From DAOTXN01 sp034435435 (GTDB taxonomy: Bacteria; Chloroflexota; Anaerolineae; S140-20): a stretch of 45,025 nucleotides of DNA. The position numbers and the translations under genes were made by a program. Below the pieces are notes generated by a model that did not search any database, was not told the origin of the DNA, and worked only from the letters and a program-made list of their open reading frames with translations. The DNA is taken from NCBI GenBank assembly GCA_034435435.1, contig DAOTXN010000099.1:1-45025 (forward strand), read 5' to 3'. This document shows, one piece after another, positions 1-7,013 of this stretch (positions within the stretch are counted from its first letter, which is position 1; every line of letters starts with the position of its first letter).

Positions 1-161
1 ACGGGCTTTCACGCACCAATCCAGCGTCGGTCTTGTCTGTCTGCCTCCTCCCCCCTAGTATACCGCGTCTCGCCCCGCCACGCGAGTTGTTTCTTGCTGA
101 AAGCGTTGGTCCCACGGACCTATGGGTAGCTAATCAGTAGACAGAACGCTTCGGAGCAAAC
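1..161. other. Upstream region of the sigma gene
   Basis: No gene is visible in this edge region. The only clear structure is a short inverted repeat GGTCC-CAC-GGACC at 108-120, close upstream of the sigma gene. GGAG at 151-154 serves as ribosome binding site for the ATG at 162. I could not identify a convincing ECF-type promoter, so autoregulation of the sigma factor is not shown. Confidence 0.4.
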
Positions 162-782
162 ATGTCCGATCTGGACCAATTGATGGAACGCTGCCAGCAA
201 GGTGACTTGTGCGCCTTTACCACCCTCTTTCATGCCTACCAGACACGGGTCTACCGCCTGGCTGTGACCATCCTGCGCGACGAGCGCGACGCTGAAGACG
301 CCGTGCAGGACGTCTTTGTGCGGCTCTTTGAGCGGATCCACGCCTATCGCGGCGAGGCGGCGTTCACCACCTGGCTGACGGCCATCGTCGTCAACCACTG
401 CCGTGACAGGCTGCGCCGGCGCAAGGTGCGCCAGGCGCTATCGCTGGGCCGGCTGTGCAGGCAGGCCAGCGAGGAGGACCTGAGCGAGGTGGTGGCCTGG
501 CGGCAGCAATGGCAGACCCTGTGGGCGCTGGTAGACCGCCTGGACGAGCAGTACCGCCTGCCGGTCATCCTGCACTACCATGAGGGCCTGTCTTGCGGCG
601 AGGTGGCCCAGGTCCTGGACCTGCCCGTTGGCAGGGTCTATTCGCGGCTCAACGCCGCCCGCGTGCAACTGCGCGCCATGCTTCAGGAGCAGAGGAACCA
701 GCCAGGTTTCCCCCGGCCCGCTGGCGCGAGCCAGGGCGGGGGAAATCTGGCTGGTCTGAATCAAGGGAGAGAGGTCGAGTAA
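162..782 (+). CDS. ECF-type RNA polymerase sigma factor
   Basis: This 206-residue sigma-70 family protein of ECF size should direct RNA polymerase to a small set of promoters. Region 2 is visible around residues 20-95: the DAEDAVQDVF segment binds core polymerase, and the following AYRGEAAFTTWL stretch leads into promoter melting and -10 recognition. Region 4 is at about 120-175, with an HTH of the form LSCGEVAQVLDLPVGRVYSRL for the -35 box. The last ~30 residues are low-complexity, rich in Gly and Pro, and lie over a DNA hairpin. The ATG has a GGAG site 7 bases upstream. The next gene starts 6 bases after the stop and begins with an anti-sigma zinc finger, so the two form a sigma/anti-sigma pair. 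The exact ECF group cannot be assigned by eye. Confidence 0.93.
   Translation: MSDLDQLMERCQQGDLCAFTTLFHAYQTRVYRLAVTILRDERDAEDAVQDVFVRLFERIHAYRGEAAFTTWLTAIVVNHCRDRLRRRKVRQALSLGRLCRQASEEDLSEVVAWRQQWQTLWALVDRLDEQYRLPVILHYHEGLSCGEVAQVLDLPVGRVYSRLNAARVQLRAMLQEQRNQPGFPRPAGASQGGGNLAGLNQGREVE
701..751 (+). promoter_or_regulatory. Long hairpin at the 3' end of the sigma gene
   Basis: An imperfect inverted repeat of about 25 bases per arm folds around a GCGA loop at 726-729. The inner stem is CTGGC/GCCAG. The outer stem pairs 701-714 with 738-751 with one mismatch. It ends about 36 bases before the anti-sigma start codon. There is no U-tract, so it is not a standard terminator. It could tune the sigma to anti-sigma ratio through RNA stability or translation. 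Confidence 0.45.
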
Positions 783-787
783 GGGTG

Positions 788-2458
788 ATGTGGAACGGAT
801 TGCGCCGGAAACGGAAATTGGCCTGCCAACAGGTTGAGACCCAACTGATGGCCTATCTCAAGGAAGGGCTTTCTTCGACCCGCGAGCAAGCCATCCGCGA
901 GCACCTGTCCACCTGCGACGCCTGCGCCCGCTCCGTCCGCGAGATCGAGGCGCTGCAAGCGGGACTGCTCGCCGAGGCCGCCCGCCACACCCCCCGGCTT
1001 TCACCCCAGGCATCCGCTCGTATCCAGGAGCGGGTCTACCGGCGCATGCGCAGGAGGTTGATCATGCAGCGCACGACACACATTGCGGGACGCGCGGCGG
1101 CGTTGGCGGCGATTCTGGCGCTGACCATGGGCGCGATGGTACTCTGGCAGCGGGAATCGTCAGACAAAGAAACGACCGGAGGGCTACCCGCGAGCGACCC
1201 AAGTGATGTCACGGTGATTACGTTTGCCTATCCCGAGTACCTCACCGCCTTCAACCAGGCCAACTATCAGCGCCTGGCCGACGCTTTCAACGCCGAAAAC
1301 CCCGACCTGCGCGTCGAGCTGCGCACGATCTCCACCCAAGAGCTGATGGAAACGGGCGGTGATTACTTGAACATGGTCTTTGACGAGCAGTTGGGGGTAG
1401 ACGCCTTTTTGAGCCGCGACTTGCGCGGCCTGCTAGGGGATGCGCATCTGCTGGACCTGGGGCCCTTGATCGCCCTGCACCCCGAGTTCGACCGGGCCGA
1501 CTTTTATCCGCTGGCCTGGGATAGACTCAACCAGAATGGGGGGGTGTGGGGCATCCCGGCCGAGATCGACTTGGTCGTATTCTATTATAACAAAGACTTG
1601 TTTGATCAGGCGAGAGTGGCTTATCCCGCCGCCGACTGGACGCGAGAGGGCTTTTTGGATACCACTGTCGCCTTGCGCCAGGGGCTGCCGGAACAGGAAA
1701 TCGCTTTCGCCGGTCAGGTAGATGAGGCCGCGCCCTTTATTTACGCCCACGGCGGGAGCGTGAAAAAAGGCAGCGATTATACCCTGACCGATCCGCGCAC
1801 GGTGGAGGCGGTGCGCTGGTTCGCCGACCTGGCCCTGGTTTATGGCGTGATGCCGCTCCCAGAACGGCTCGAGCTGTACGAGCCTGAGCCTCGTGCGGGA
1901 TCGAGCATTGGGATTTACACAGAGGGAGAGGGCGAGGCAGACGAAGCGCAGCAACGGTGGAGCATAATCGGGGCCAAGGCCAGCATTGCCGCGCAAGAGG
2001 GCGACGCTGCCTTGTGGACCGGCATGCTCTCCGACCGACAGGGCAGCGGAGGCTGGAATTGGAGCTTTGAGTGGGGCGTCGTCCCCTGGCCGCGCGACCA
2101 GGAGGAGATTGCGGTCAGCCAGACCTTGGCCTACTTTGTCTCGGCCAACACCCCCCACCCCGAGGCGGTCTTGCGCTGGATCGACTTTTTGACCCGCCAG
2201 CCGCCGCAGCTCAAGGGCATCCCGGCCCGCCGCTCTGTCGCCGGGTCCGAGTCGGTGCGCCGCGCCTTTACAGACCAAATCGGGGCCGAGGCCTACGCCG
2301 CCTGCCTGCGGGCGATCCAGGAGGCGACGCCCGTGGACTATGGCATCTATCTCGTCGCGGAAAGGTATCTGGGCCAGGCGTTGCTGGACATCCTGGAAAA
2401 CGGAAAGGACGTCGAGGCGGCGCTGGCCGAGGCGCAGGCTGCGCTCGAAGCGCCGTAG
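788..2458 (+). CDS. Anti-sigma factor fused to an extracellular ABC solute-binding domain
   Basis: A 556-residue fusion. Residues 11-65 form a ZAS-type anti-sigma zinc finger: C13, then H39-x3-C43-x2-C46. A basic stretch (RRMRRR near 85-90) and one hydrophobic helix at about 100-119 follow. From about 138 to the end is a family 1 extracellular solute-binding protein fold, beginning VTVITFAYPEYLTAFNQ and with a late FLTRQPP...GIPARRSVA segment. The expected topology is cytoplasmic ZAS, one membrane pass and an external binding domain. The ATG at 788 lies 5 bases after the sigma stop; an upstream extension in the same frame would only overlap the sigma gene. Classical sugar-binding proteins are free lipoproteins, so inferred function is ligand sensing that controls sigma release. 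The ligand is unknown, probably a carbohydrate or other small solute. No transporter genes flank it. Confidence 0.88.
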   Translation: MWNGLRRKRKLACQQVETQLMAYLKEGLSSTREQAIREHLSTCDACARSVREIEALQAGLLAEAARHTPRLSPQASARIQERVYRRMRRRLIMQRTTHIAGRAAALAAILALTMGAMVLWQRESSDKETTGGLPASDPSDVTVITFAYPEYLTAFNQANYQRLADAFNAENPDLRVELRTISTQELMETGGDYLNMVFDEQLGVDAFLSRDLRGLLGDAHLLDLGPLIALHPEFDRADFYPLAWDRLNQNGGVWGIPAEIDLVVFYYNKDLFDQARVAYPAADWTREGFLDTTVALRQGLPEQEIAFAGQVDEAAPFIYAHGGSVKKGSDYTLTDPRTVEAVRWFADLALVYGVMPLPERLELYEPEPRAGSSIGIYTEGEGEADEAQQRWSIIGAKASIAAQEGDAALWTGMLSDRQGSGGWNWSFEWGVVPWPRDQEEIAVSQTLAYFVSANTPHPEAVLRWIDFLTRQPPQLKGIPARRSVAGSESVRRAFTDQIGAEAYAACLRAIQEATPVDYGIYLVAERYLGQALLDILENGKDVEAALAEAQAALEAP

Positions 2459-2513
2459 AAATGATCCCGCCCATAGCGTCTCATTGCCTTGCGACTGGAG
2501 GAAAATCCGAACG

Positions 2514-3863
2514 GTGAAGGGCAAGAGCATCCTTCCACTCTTGTTGACGGCGCTCATCCCGGTCCTATCTCTATGCGCCTGCGCCCCAAAACCAGATCCA
2601 ACCTCCAAGCCGGTCACGATCACCTTTGCCATCGCCTCTTATCCGTGGATCACCGACCGGGCCGGGGAATACGAGCGGCTGGCGCAGGTTTTTCACGCGG
2701 CCTATCCGCAGGTCGCCGTTCAGGTCAAACCTGTGGATTTCAGTGCGTTATCCCCGGGCCTGGCCGACGCCGATTTTCTCACCGATCCCGCGTGGGGCGT
2801 GGACGTGCTCTTGATCGGCGCAGACCTGCTCCCGGCGCTGGCAGAAAAAAACCTCTTGCGCGATCTGGGGCCTGCACTCGAAGGAAATTTGGCGCTGGAC
2901 GCCCAGGACTTTTATCCCCCCGCCCTGGACTTGCTGCGCCGGAAAGGACAGCTCTTGGGCCTGCCCGCCGAGATCGACCCGTGGGTGATGTTTTACAATC
3001 AAGAGCGCTTCGACGCCGCCGGCCTACCCTATCCGGCGGGAAATTGGGAATGGGACGACTTTTTGGCGACGGCGCGGGCGCTAAAAAAAGCCGGAGGCTT
3101 TGCGTTTGGCTCGTGGGGGGCGCAGGTGACGCCCTTTATCTACCAAAACGGCGGCCAGGTCGTGGATGATCCGACAGCGCCGGGCGGGGCAACACTGACC
3201 GATCCGGCAGTGGTCGAAGCTGTGCGCTGGTACGTGGACCTGGCGCTGCTGGAAGGCGTCATGCCCACGCCGGACCAGTTGGCCGGCTACGCCGTCGGCC
3301 AGGGCCGCCAACAGACCGTCGTGATGAGCGGAGACGCGGCAGACAAGGCGGCCGCTCAGGCTCAGGCCGACCTGGAGCAGGCCGTGAGCGGTGGAGACGC
3401 AGCGTTGTGGATGGGACGCTGGTCCGAGGGCGGCGGTCGCTGGGAGCGGTGGGATTTCCGCTGGGGCGTCGCGCCGCTACCCACCGGTCGCCAGGCGGCG
3501 ACGGTCGTCAGCTTGCAGGGCTATGTGATCCTCGCGCACTCGGAGCATTTCGACGCTGCGCTTCAATGGGTGGATTTTCTGACCCGCCAGCCCCCTTTGC
3601 ACGGCGGCCTGCCGGCCCGTCGCTCTGTCGCCGCCGGCGACGCCTATCGGCAGCAGATCAGGCCGGAAGTGGCCGGGGGCCTGGAGGCCTGCCTGGCCGT
3701 CCTGGAGAGCGGCGTAGTGCTGCCCGAATCACTCGAATGGATGGCGGCTCAATGGCTGGCAGGGCCACTCTTTGCGGTCCTGGGCGGGGAAATGACGGTC
3801 GAAGCGGCGCTGGCCGAGGCGCAGCAACAGGCCGAACGGTCTCTGAGCCAGTCGGACGACTAG
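2514..3863 (+). CDS. Extracellular solute-binding lipoprotein, paralogue of the upstream sensor domain
   Basis: A 449-residue family 1 extracellular solute-binding protein. The N-terminus has a lipoprotein signal: KGK, a hydrophobic stretch, then LSLCAC, with one of these cysteines the likely lipidation site. The mature part starts VTITFAIASYPWITDR and aligns along its length with the binding domain of the preceding gene. Both contain a GLPAEIDPWVMFYNQE / GIPAEIDLVVFYYNKD segment and a closing FLTRQPP..GxPARRSVA segment. The chosen start is GTG at 2514, with GGAGG at 2497-2501; the open frame extends upstream only as overlap with the previous gene. With no permease or ATPase nearby, it may supply ligand to a distant transporter or work with the sensor. 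The gene is convergent with the ABC-F gene, 5 bases between stops. Confidence 0.85.
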   Translation: MKGKSILPLLLTALIPVLSLCACAPKPDPTSKPVTITFAIASYPWITDRAGEYERLAQVFHAAYPQVAVQVKPVDFSALSPGLADADFLTDPAWGVDVLLIGADLLPALAEKNLLRDLGPALEGNLALDAQDFYPPALDLLRRKGQLLGLPAEIDPWVMFYNQERFDAAGLPYPAGNWEWDDFLATARALKKAGGFAFGSWGAQVTPFIYQNGGQVVDDPTAPGGATLTDPAVVEAVRWYVDLALLEGVMPTPDQLAGYAVGQGRQQTVVMSGDAADKAAAQAQADLEQAVSGGDAALWMGRWSEGGGRWERWDFRWGVAPLPTGRQAATVVSLQGYVILAHSEHFDAALQWVDFLTRQPPLHGGLPARRSVAAGDAYRQQIRPEVAGGLEACLAVLESGVVLPESLEWMAAQWLAGPLFAVLGGEMTVEAALAEAQQQAERSLSQSDD

Positions 3864-3868
3864 AGTCG

Positions 3869-5551
3869 TCACGACGAGTCCAGAACATAATCTGCCCGCC
3901 ACCGGCGCCACTCCTCCAGGTCGAGGTAGCGCCGCACCTGGCCTTTGTCCACCACCCACAGCGCCGTGGCAAAGCGCTGGATAAAATAGCGGTCGTGCAC
4001 CACTGCCATCACCGTACCCTCGTAGGCGCGCATGGCCTGCTCGAATTGTTCCCGTGAAGGGATGTCCAGGTGATTGATCGGCTCGTCCAACAGCAGCAGG
4101 TTGCAACCCTGGGCCACCAGCGTCGCCAGCGTCAGCCGGGCCCGCTCGCCGAAGCTCAGATCGCCCACCGGCACAAACACGTCGTCGCCGCTGAAGAGAA
4201 AATAATGCAAAAAGGTACGCGTCTCGGTTTCGCCCATGGGCGCGACGGCGCGCAGGGTCTCAAAGGCGTTCCCGGTCTCGTCTAGCGTCTCCTGTTCCTG
4301 GGCAAAGTAACCCAGGCGCACGTTGCTGCCCAGCCGCACTCGCCCGGCCCTGGGCGTCAATTCGCCGGTGATCAGCCGAAACAGGGTCGTCTTGCCCGCG
4401 CCGTTGGGGCCGACGAGCGCCACCCGCTCCCCCTGGCGCAAGATCTGGTTCACGCCGCTGAACAAGGGCGCTCCGTCGAATCCCATCGCCACGTCTTCCA
4501 ACGTCAGCACATCTTGTCCGCTTGGCGGCACGCTTTCAAACTCGAGTTTCATGCGCCACGACGGGTGGGGTTTTTCCACTCGTTCGTCGCTGTCCAAGTA
4601 ACGATCCAGCTTTTTCTCGCGCGACAGAGCCTTCTTGGCTACTTTTTTGGCATAGCGACGCGGGCCAGGCTGACCGGAAGTAGTCGTCAATTCCACACTG
4701 CGGGCCTGGTTTTTGGTCTGCGCGATGTCTTGTTTGACGCGCCGGATTTCGGCCTGCTGGTCGCGCCACTGCGACCATTGTTTCTCCCACTGCTGCTCCC
4801 ACGCCTCGATATACTCGGAATAGTTACCCACGTATTCGGTCACGCTGTGCGTCAACGCATCCAGGTCGAGGATGCGGGTCACAGTGCGATCCAGAAAAGT
4901 CCGGTCGTGCGAGATGACAAGCGCCGCCCCTCTGAAACTAACCAGCCAACTTTCCAACCACTCTAGCGCCTCAATATCCAGGTGATTGGTCGGCTCGTCC
5001 AAAAGCAACAATTGCGGATCCGAGAGCAGCACGCGCGCCAACCCTAGCCGGGTCTTTTGACCGCCGCTAAGAATTTCGACCGGCGTTTCCAGAGACAAGC
5101 CGGCCAATCCCAAACCCGCCAACACGGTCTGGACCTGATGGAGGCTGGTTTCTTCCCCCAGGGTTTCTAGTTCAGCCAGGGCAATGCTATACGCCTCAAA
5201 TGACGCCCTACGCCCTTTATCCCTCGCCGTAGCGATGGCCTGGGCCAGACGGGTGACCTCGGCCTCAACGCGCCGCCGCCGCGAGCGGGCCAACAGCAGG
5301 TCGCCGACGGCGTCACCGGACGCATATTCCAGCCCCTGGGCCAGATAGCCCAGTCGCAGGTCGGGCGGCGAAAGGGTCACACCTCCGCCGTCAGGCTGCT
5401 CCGCGCCGATGATACAGCGGAGCAGCGTCGTCTTGCCACACCCGTTGGGACCAATGAGGCCGACCCGGTCGGTCGGGTTGACGACAAAAGAGACGCCATC
5501 CAGAATCACGTCGTCACCGTAACGTTTTGATAAATGATTGACCTGTAGCAT
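3869..5551 (-). CDS. ABC-F family ATPase (ribosome protection or translation factor type)
   Basis: A 560-residue soluble protein with two ABC ATPase domains and no membrane segments. Domain 1 has Walker A GPNGCGKTT, signature LSGGQKTRL and Walker B LLLLDEPTNHLD. Domain 2 has GPNGAGKTT, LSFGERARL and LLLLDEPINHLD. They are joined by a long, charged, partly coiled linker (about residues 225-330, rich in Q, W, K and R), the region that in ABC-F proteins reaches into the ribosomal E/P-site. ABC-F proteins act on the ribosome; many give resistance to macrolides, lincosamides, streptogramins or pleuromutilins. The start is ATG at 5551 with GGAG 8 bases upstream; a 31-codon upstream extension is leader RNA. 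The leader ORF and terminator upstream favour drug-inducible resistance, which is inference. Confidence 0.92.
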   Translation of the reverse strand: MLQVNHLSKRYGDDVILDGVSFVVNPTDRVGLIGPNGCGKTTLLRCIIGAEQPDGGGVTLSPPDLRLGYLAQGLEYASGDAVGDLLLARSRRRRVEAEVTRLAQAIATARDKGRRASFEAYSIALAELETLGEETSLHQVQTVLAGLGLAGLSLETPVEILSGGQKTRLGLARVLLSDPQLLLLDEPTNHLDIEALEWLESWLVSFRGAALVISHDRTFLDRTVTRILDLDALTHSVTEYVGNYSEYIEAWEQQWEKQWSQWRDQQAEIRRVKQDIAQTKNQARSVELTTTSGQPGPRRYAKKVAKKALSREKKLDRYLDSDERVEKPHPSWRMKLEFESVPPSGQDVLTLEDVAMGFDGAPLFSGVNQILRQGERVALVGPNGAGKTTLFRLITGELTPRAGRVRLGSNVRLGYFAQEQETLDETGNAFETLRAVAPMGETETRTFLHYFLFSGDDVFVPVGDLSFGERARLTLATLVAQGCNLLLLDEPINHLDIPSREQFEQAMRAYEGTVMAVVHDRYFIQRFATALWVVDKGQVRRYLDLEEWRRWRADYVLDSS

Positions 5552-5583
5552 AGATACTCCGAAAAGTAGTAGATTGATAGATG

Positions 5584-5628
5584 GCCCACGGTGAGACGTC
5601 TTGGGACGGGAACAAAAAAGCCGTGGGC
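5584..5628 (-). promoter_or_regulatory. Alternative hairpin downstream of the attenuator
   Basis: In the ABC-F leader RNA the segment GCCCACGG (5628-5621), which is the 3' arm of the terminator, can instead pair with CCGTGGGC (5591-5584). The upstream 5' arm and this downstream copy are each preceded by CCCAAGA, so the element CCCAAGA-spacer-CCGTGGG occurs twice, on either side of the shared arm. Because the copy is transcribed after the terminator, it cannot prevent termination in the usual order of folding. It may act on translation of readthrough RNA. Confidence 0.5.
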
Positions 5629-5647
5629 AGAGAAACGCACCCACGGC
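5614..5647 (-). terminator. Intrinsic terminator inside the ABC-F leader (attenuator)
   Basis: On the minus strand GCCGTGGG (5647-5640) pairs perfectly with CCCACGGC (5627-5620) across a 12-base loop. It is followed directly by six U residues (5619-5614). It lies between the promoter and the start codon of the gene, 62 bases before the ATG, so it should stop most transcripts before the coding region. Its position just after the stop of a short leader ORF is the signature of transcription attenuation. Confidence 0.88.
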
Positions 5648-5671
5648 TCGACAATTCTTGGGTCAAATCGC

Positions 5672-5728
5672 CTAGTCAAAGGGAGATGCGCCACCCCAGA
5701 CCGGGAACAAGCTGATTGAGTTGCGCAC
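5672..5728 (-). CDS. 18-residue leader peptide of the ABC-F gene
   Basis: A GTG-started ORF reads MRNSISLFPVWGGASPFD and stops at TAG, 24 bases before the terminator stem. It has its own Shine-Dalgarno AAGAGG (5743-5738), 9 bases before the GTG. Promoter, leader ORF, terminator and ABC-F gene in this order match drug-inducible ABC-F leaders, in which a stalled ribosome on the leader peptide changes RNA folding. A second, longer frame begins at GTG 5694 and runs through the terminator into the ABC-F start; it lacks a good ribosome site. Whether the peptide is made and stalls is not shown by sequence. Confidence 0.6.
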   Translation of the reverse strand: MRNSISLFPVWGGASPFD

Positions 5729-5761
5729 TAGACCAGACCTCTTGCAAGATTAACCAAGCGC

Positions 5762-5790
5762 ATTATAATCCGTGGGAATCAGCCTGTCAA
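5762..5790 (-). promoter_or_regulatory. Consensus sigma-70 promoter of the ABC-F leader
   Basis: TTGACA (5790-5785), a 17-base spacer and TATAAT (5767-5762) are a perfect match to the house-keeping consensus. The expected start near 5755 gives a leader of about 200 bases. A perfect promoter in front of a terminator is what is expected of a gene controlled by attenuation. Confidence 0.88.
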
Positions 5791-5804
5791 GGCGCCCACT
5801 GCTC

Positions 5805-5833
5805 TTGACAGGCTGCCCGATGCACGCTATCAT
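5805..5833 (+). promoter_or_regulatory. Promoter of the pit operon
   Basis: TTGACA (5805-5810), 17 bases, TATCAT (5828-5833). Its -35 box is the mirror image of that of the divergent ABC-F promoter. The operator-like palindrome begins 10 bases after the -10 box, over the likely start of transcription. Confidence 0.75.
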
Positions 5834-5843
5834 TCCCGCCGTG

Positions 5844-5857
5844 TTGGTATATATCAA
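5844..5857 (+). promoter_or_regulatory. Operator-like palindrome, copy 1 (pit)
   Basis: TTGGTAT-ATATCAA is a 7+7 inverted repeat with one mismatch, placed just after the -10 box. It matches the sites at 8674 and 23444 (shared pattern TTGGTRTAYAYCAR). An inverted TACCAA follows at 5871-5876. The form resembles operators of GntR-family repressors; the cognate protein is not identified. Confidence 0.55.
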
Positions 5858-6026
5858 TATTCCACGCGTGTACCAATTTCACCGACGTGTTTCAAGCCTG
5901 CAATGACTGCATTGTTCCGCCCGCTGGTTACATGCGGCGGCTGCGCCAGATTTTTGATCATTTTGATCTGGACTGGGCAAAGTTCGAGTGTACAGAAAAA
6001 AGGTCGTGAAAGGGGAATAAAAACGC

Positions 6027-7013
6027 TTGTCAACCGCCGTGCTCTTGATCATCGGGCTGGCCGTGACCTTTGACTTTCTCAACGGCTTTCACGATAGCTC
6101 TAACATCGTAGCCACTGTCATTTCGTCGCGGGCTATGGCGCCACGCCGTATTCTGCTCATCACCGCCGCCGCCCATTTCGCGGGACCGTTCCTGTTTGGC
6201 GTGGCCGTGGCTACCACCATCGGTCACCAAGTGGTGGTAGAAACCGCCGTCACGCTGCCGGTGATCGAAGCGGGCCTCATCTCTGCCATCGCTTGGAACG
6301 TGTTTACCTGGTTCTTTGGAATCCCCTCCAGCTCGTCGCACGCGCTGGTTGGCGGCATCGTGGGCGCCGTGGTGATCCAATCGGGATGGGAGGCGCTGCG
6401 CCAGGAGGGCCTACTCAAAGTCATCGCCGCTTTGTTACTCTCGCCTGTATTGGGGTTGCTCGTAGGATTTTTTATGATGCGGCTCATTTTATTCCTGGCC
6501 CGAGGCGCATCGCCGCGTATCAACTGGGTTTTCAAGCGCGGTCAGTGGGGCACAGCCTTGTGGCTGGCCTTGAGCCACGGCGCCAACGATGCTCAGAAAA
6601 CGATGGGGGTTATTACCATGGCGCTGCTGGCGGACGGGTTCATCAGCCACTTTGCCGTCCCGGGATGGGTAATCGCCCTGAGCGCCGGGGCCATCGCCAC
6701 CGGCACAGCCCTGGGTGGGTGGCGGCTGATCAAGACACTGGGGGGCGGATTTTACAAGATCCGCCCGGTGCACGGTTTTACCAGCCAGATCGCCTCGGCT
6801 TCGGTGATTATGGGCGCGGCGCTGCTGGGAGGCCCGGTCAGCACCACTCAGGTGGTCAGCTCGGCCATTCTGGGCGTTGGCTCGGCCGAGCGGGTGAGCA
6901 AAGTACGTTGGAGCGTGGCCGGACACATCGTCACGGCCTGGTTTCTGACCATCCCGGCGACAGCGCTGGTGGCTGCGTTGGTTTTTGGAATCATGGATTG
7001 GATAAGGGGATGA
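6027..7013 (+). CDS. pit: Inorganic phosphate transporter, Pit family
   Basis: A 328-residue polytopic membrane protein that should take up phosphate (as a metal-phosphate complex or with protons or sodium). Both family signatures are present: GFHDSSNIVATVISSRAM near residue 18 and HGANDAQKTMGV near residue 185, the repeated G-ANDxxxx core of Pit proteins. About ten hydrophobic segments fill the rest. The start is TTG at 6027, after AGGGGA; the N-terminus STAVLLIIGLAVTFDF is right for the family, so no upstream start is needed. The next gene overlaps the stop codon (ATGA) and encodes the usual DUF47 partner. Expression is probably controlled by the promoter and operator at 5805-5857. Confidence 0.93.
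   Translation: MSTAVLLIIGLAVTFDFLNGFHDSSNIVATVISSRAMAPRRILLITAAAHFAGPFLFGVAVATTIGHQVVVETAVTLPVIEAGLISAIAWNVFTWFFGIPSSSSHALVGGIVGAVVIQSGWEALRQEGLLKVIAALLLSPVLGLLVGFFMMRLILFLARGASPRINWVFKRGQWGTALWLALSHGANDAQKTMGVITMALLADGFISHFAVPGWVIALSAGAIATGTALGGWRLIKTLGGGFYKIRPVHGFTSQIASASVIMGAALLGGPVSTTQVVSSAILGVGSAERVSKVRWSVAGHIVTAWFLTIPATALVAALVFGIMDWIRG

Larger units (their letters stand above)
5552..6026. other. Divergent regulatory region between the ABC-F gene and pit
   Basis: This 475-base gap holds the ABC-F leader (5552-5755), two back-to-back consensus promoters and the pit operator. The two -35 boxes form an inverted repeat, CCTGTCAA (5783-5790) and TTGACAGG (5805-5812), with only 14 bases between the boxes. 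From 5880 to 6008 nothing beyond a long pit leader was recognised. Confidence 0.7.

Noticed and set aside
1433..2632. Minus-strand open frame of 399 codons over the binding-protein genes
   Set aside because: It lies opposite two genes with strong domain evidence and shows no recognisable protein pattern.
5552..5644. N-terminal extension of the ABC-F protein to 5644
   Set aside because: The extra 31 residues are encoded by the terminator hairpin region and lack family similarity; the ATG at 5551 has a good GGAG site.
5506..5694. 62-codon frame from GTG 5694 as the true leader peptide
   Set aside because: It has no good ribosome site and crosses the terminator and the ABC-F start. The 18-codon frame at 5728-5672 is better supported, so the longer one is only noted.
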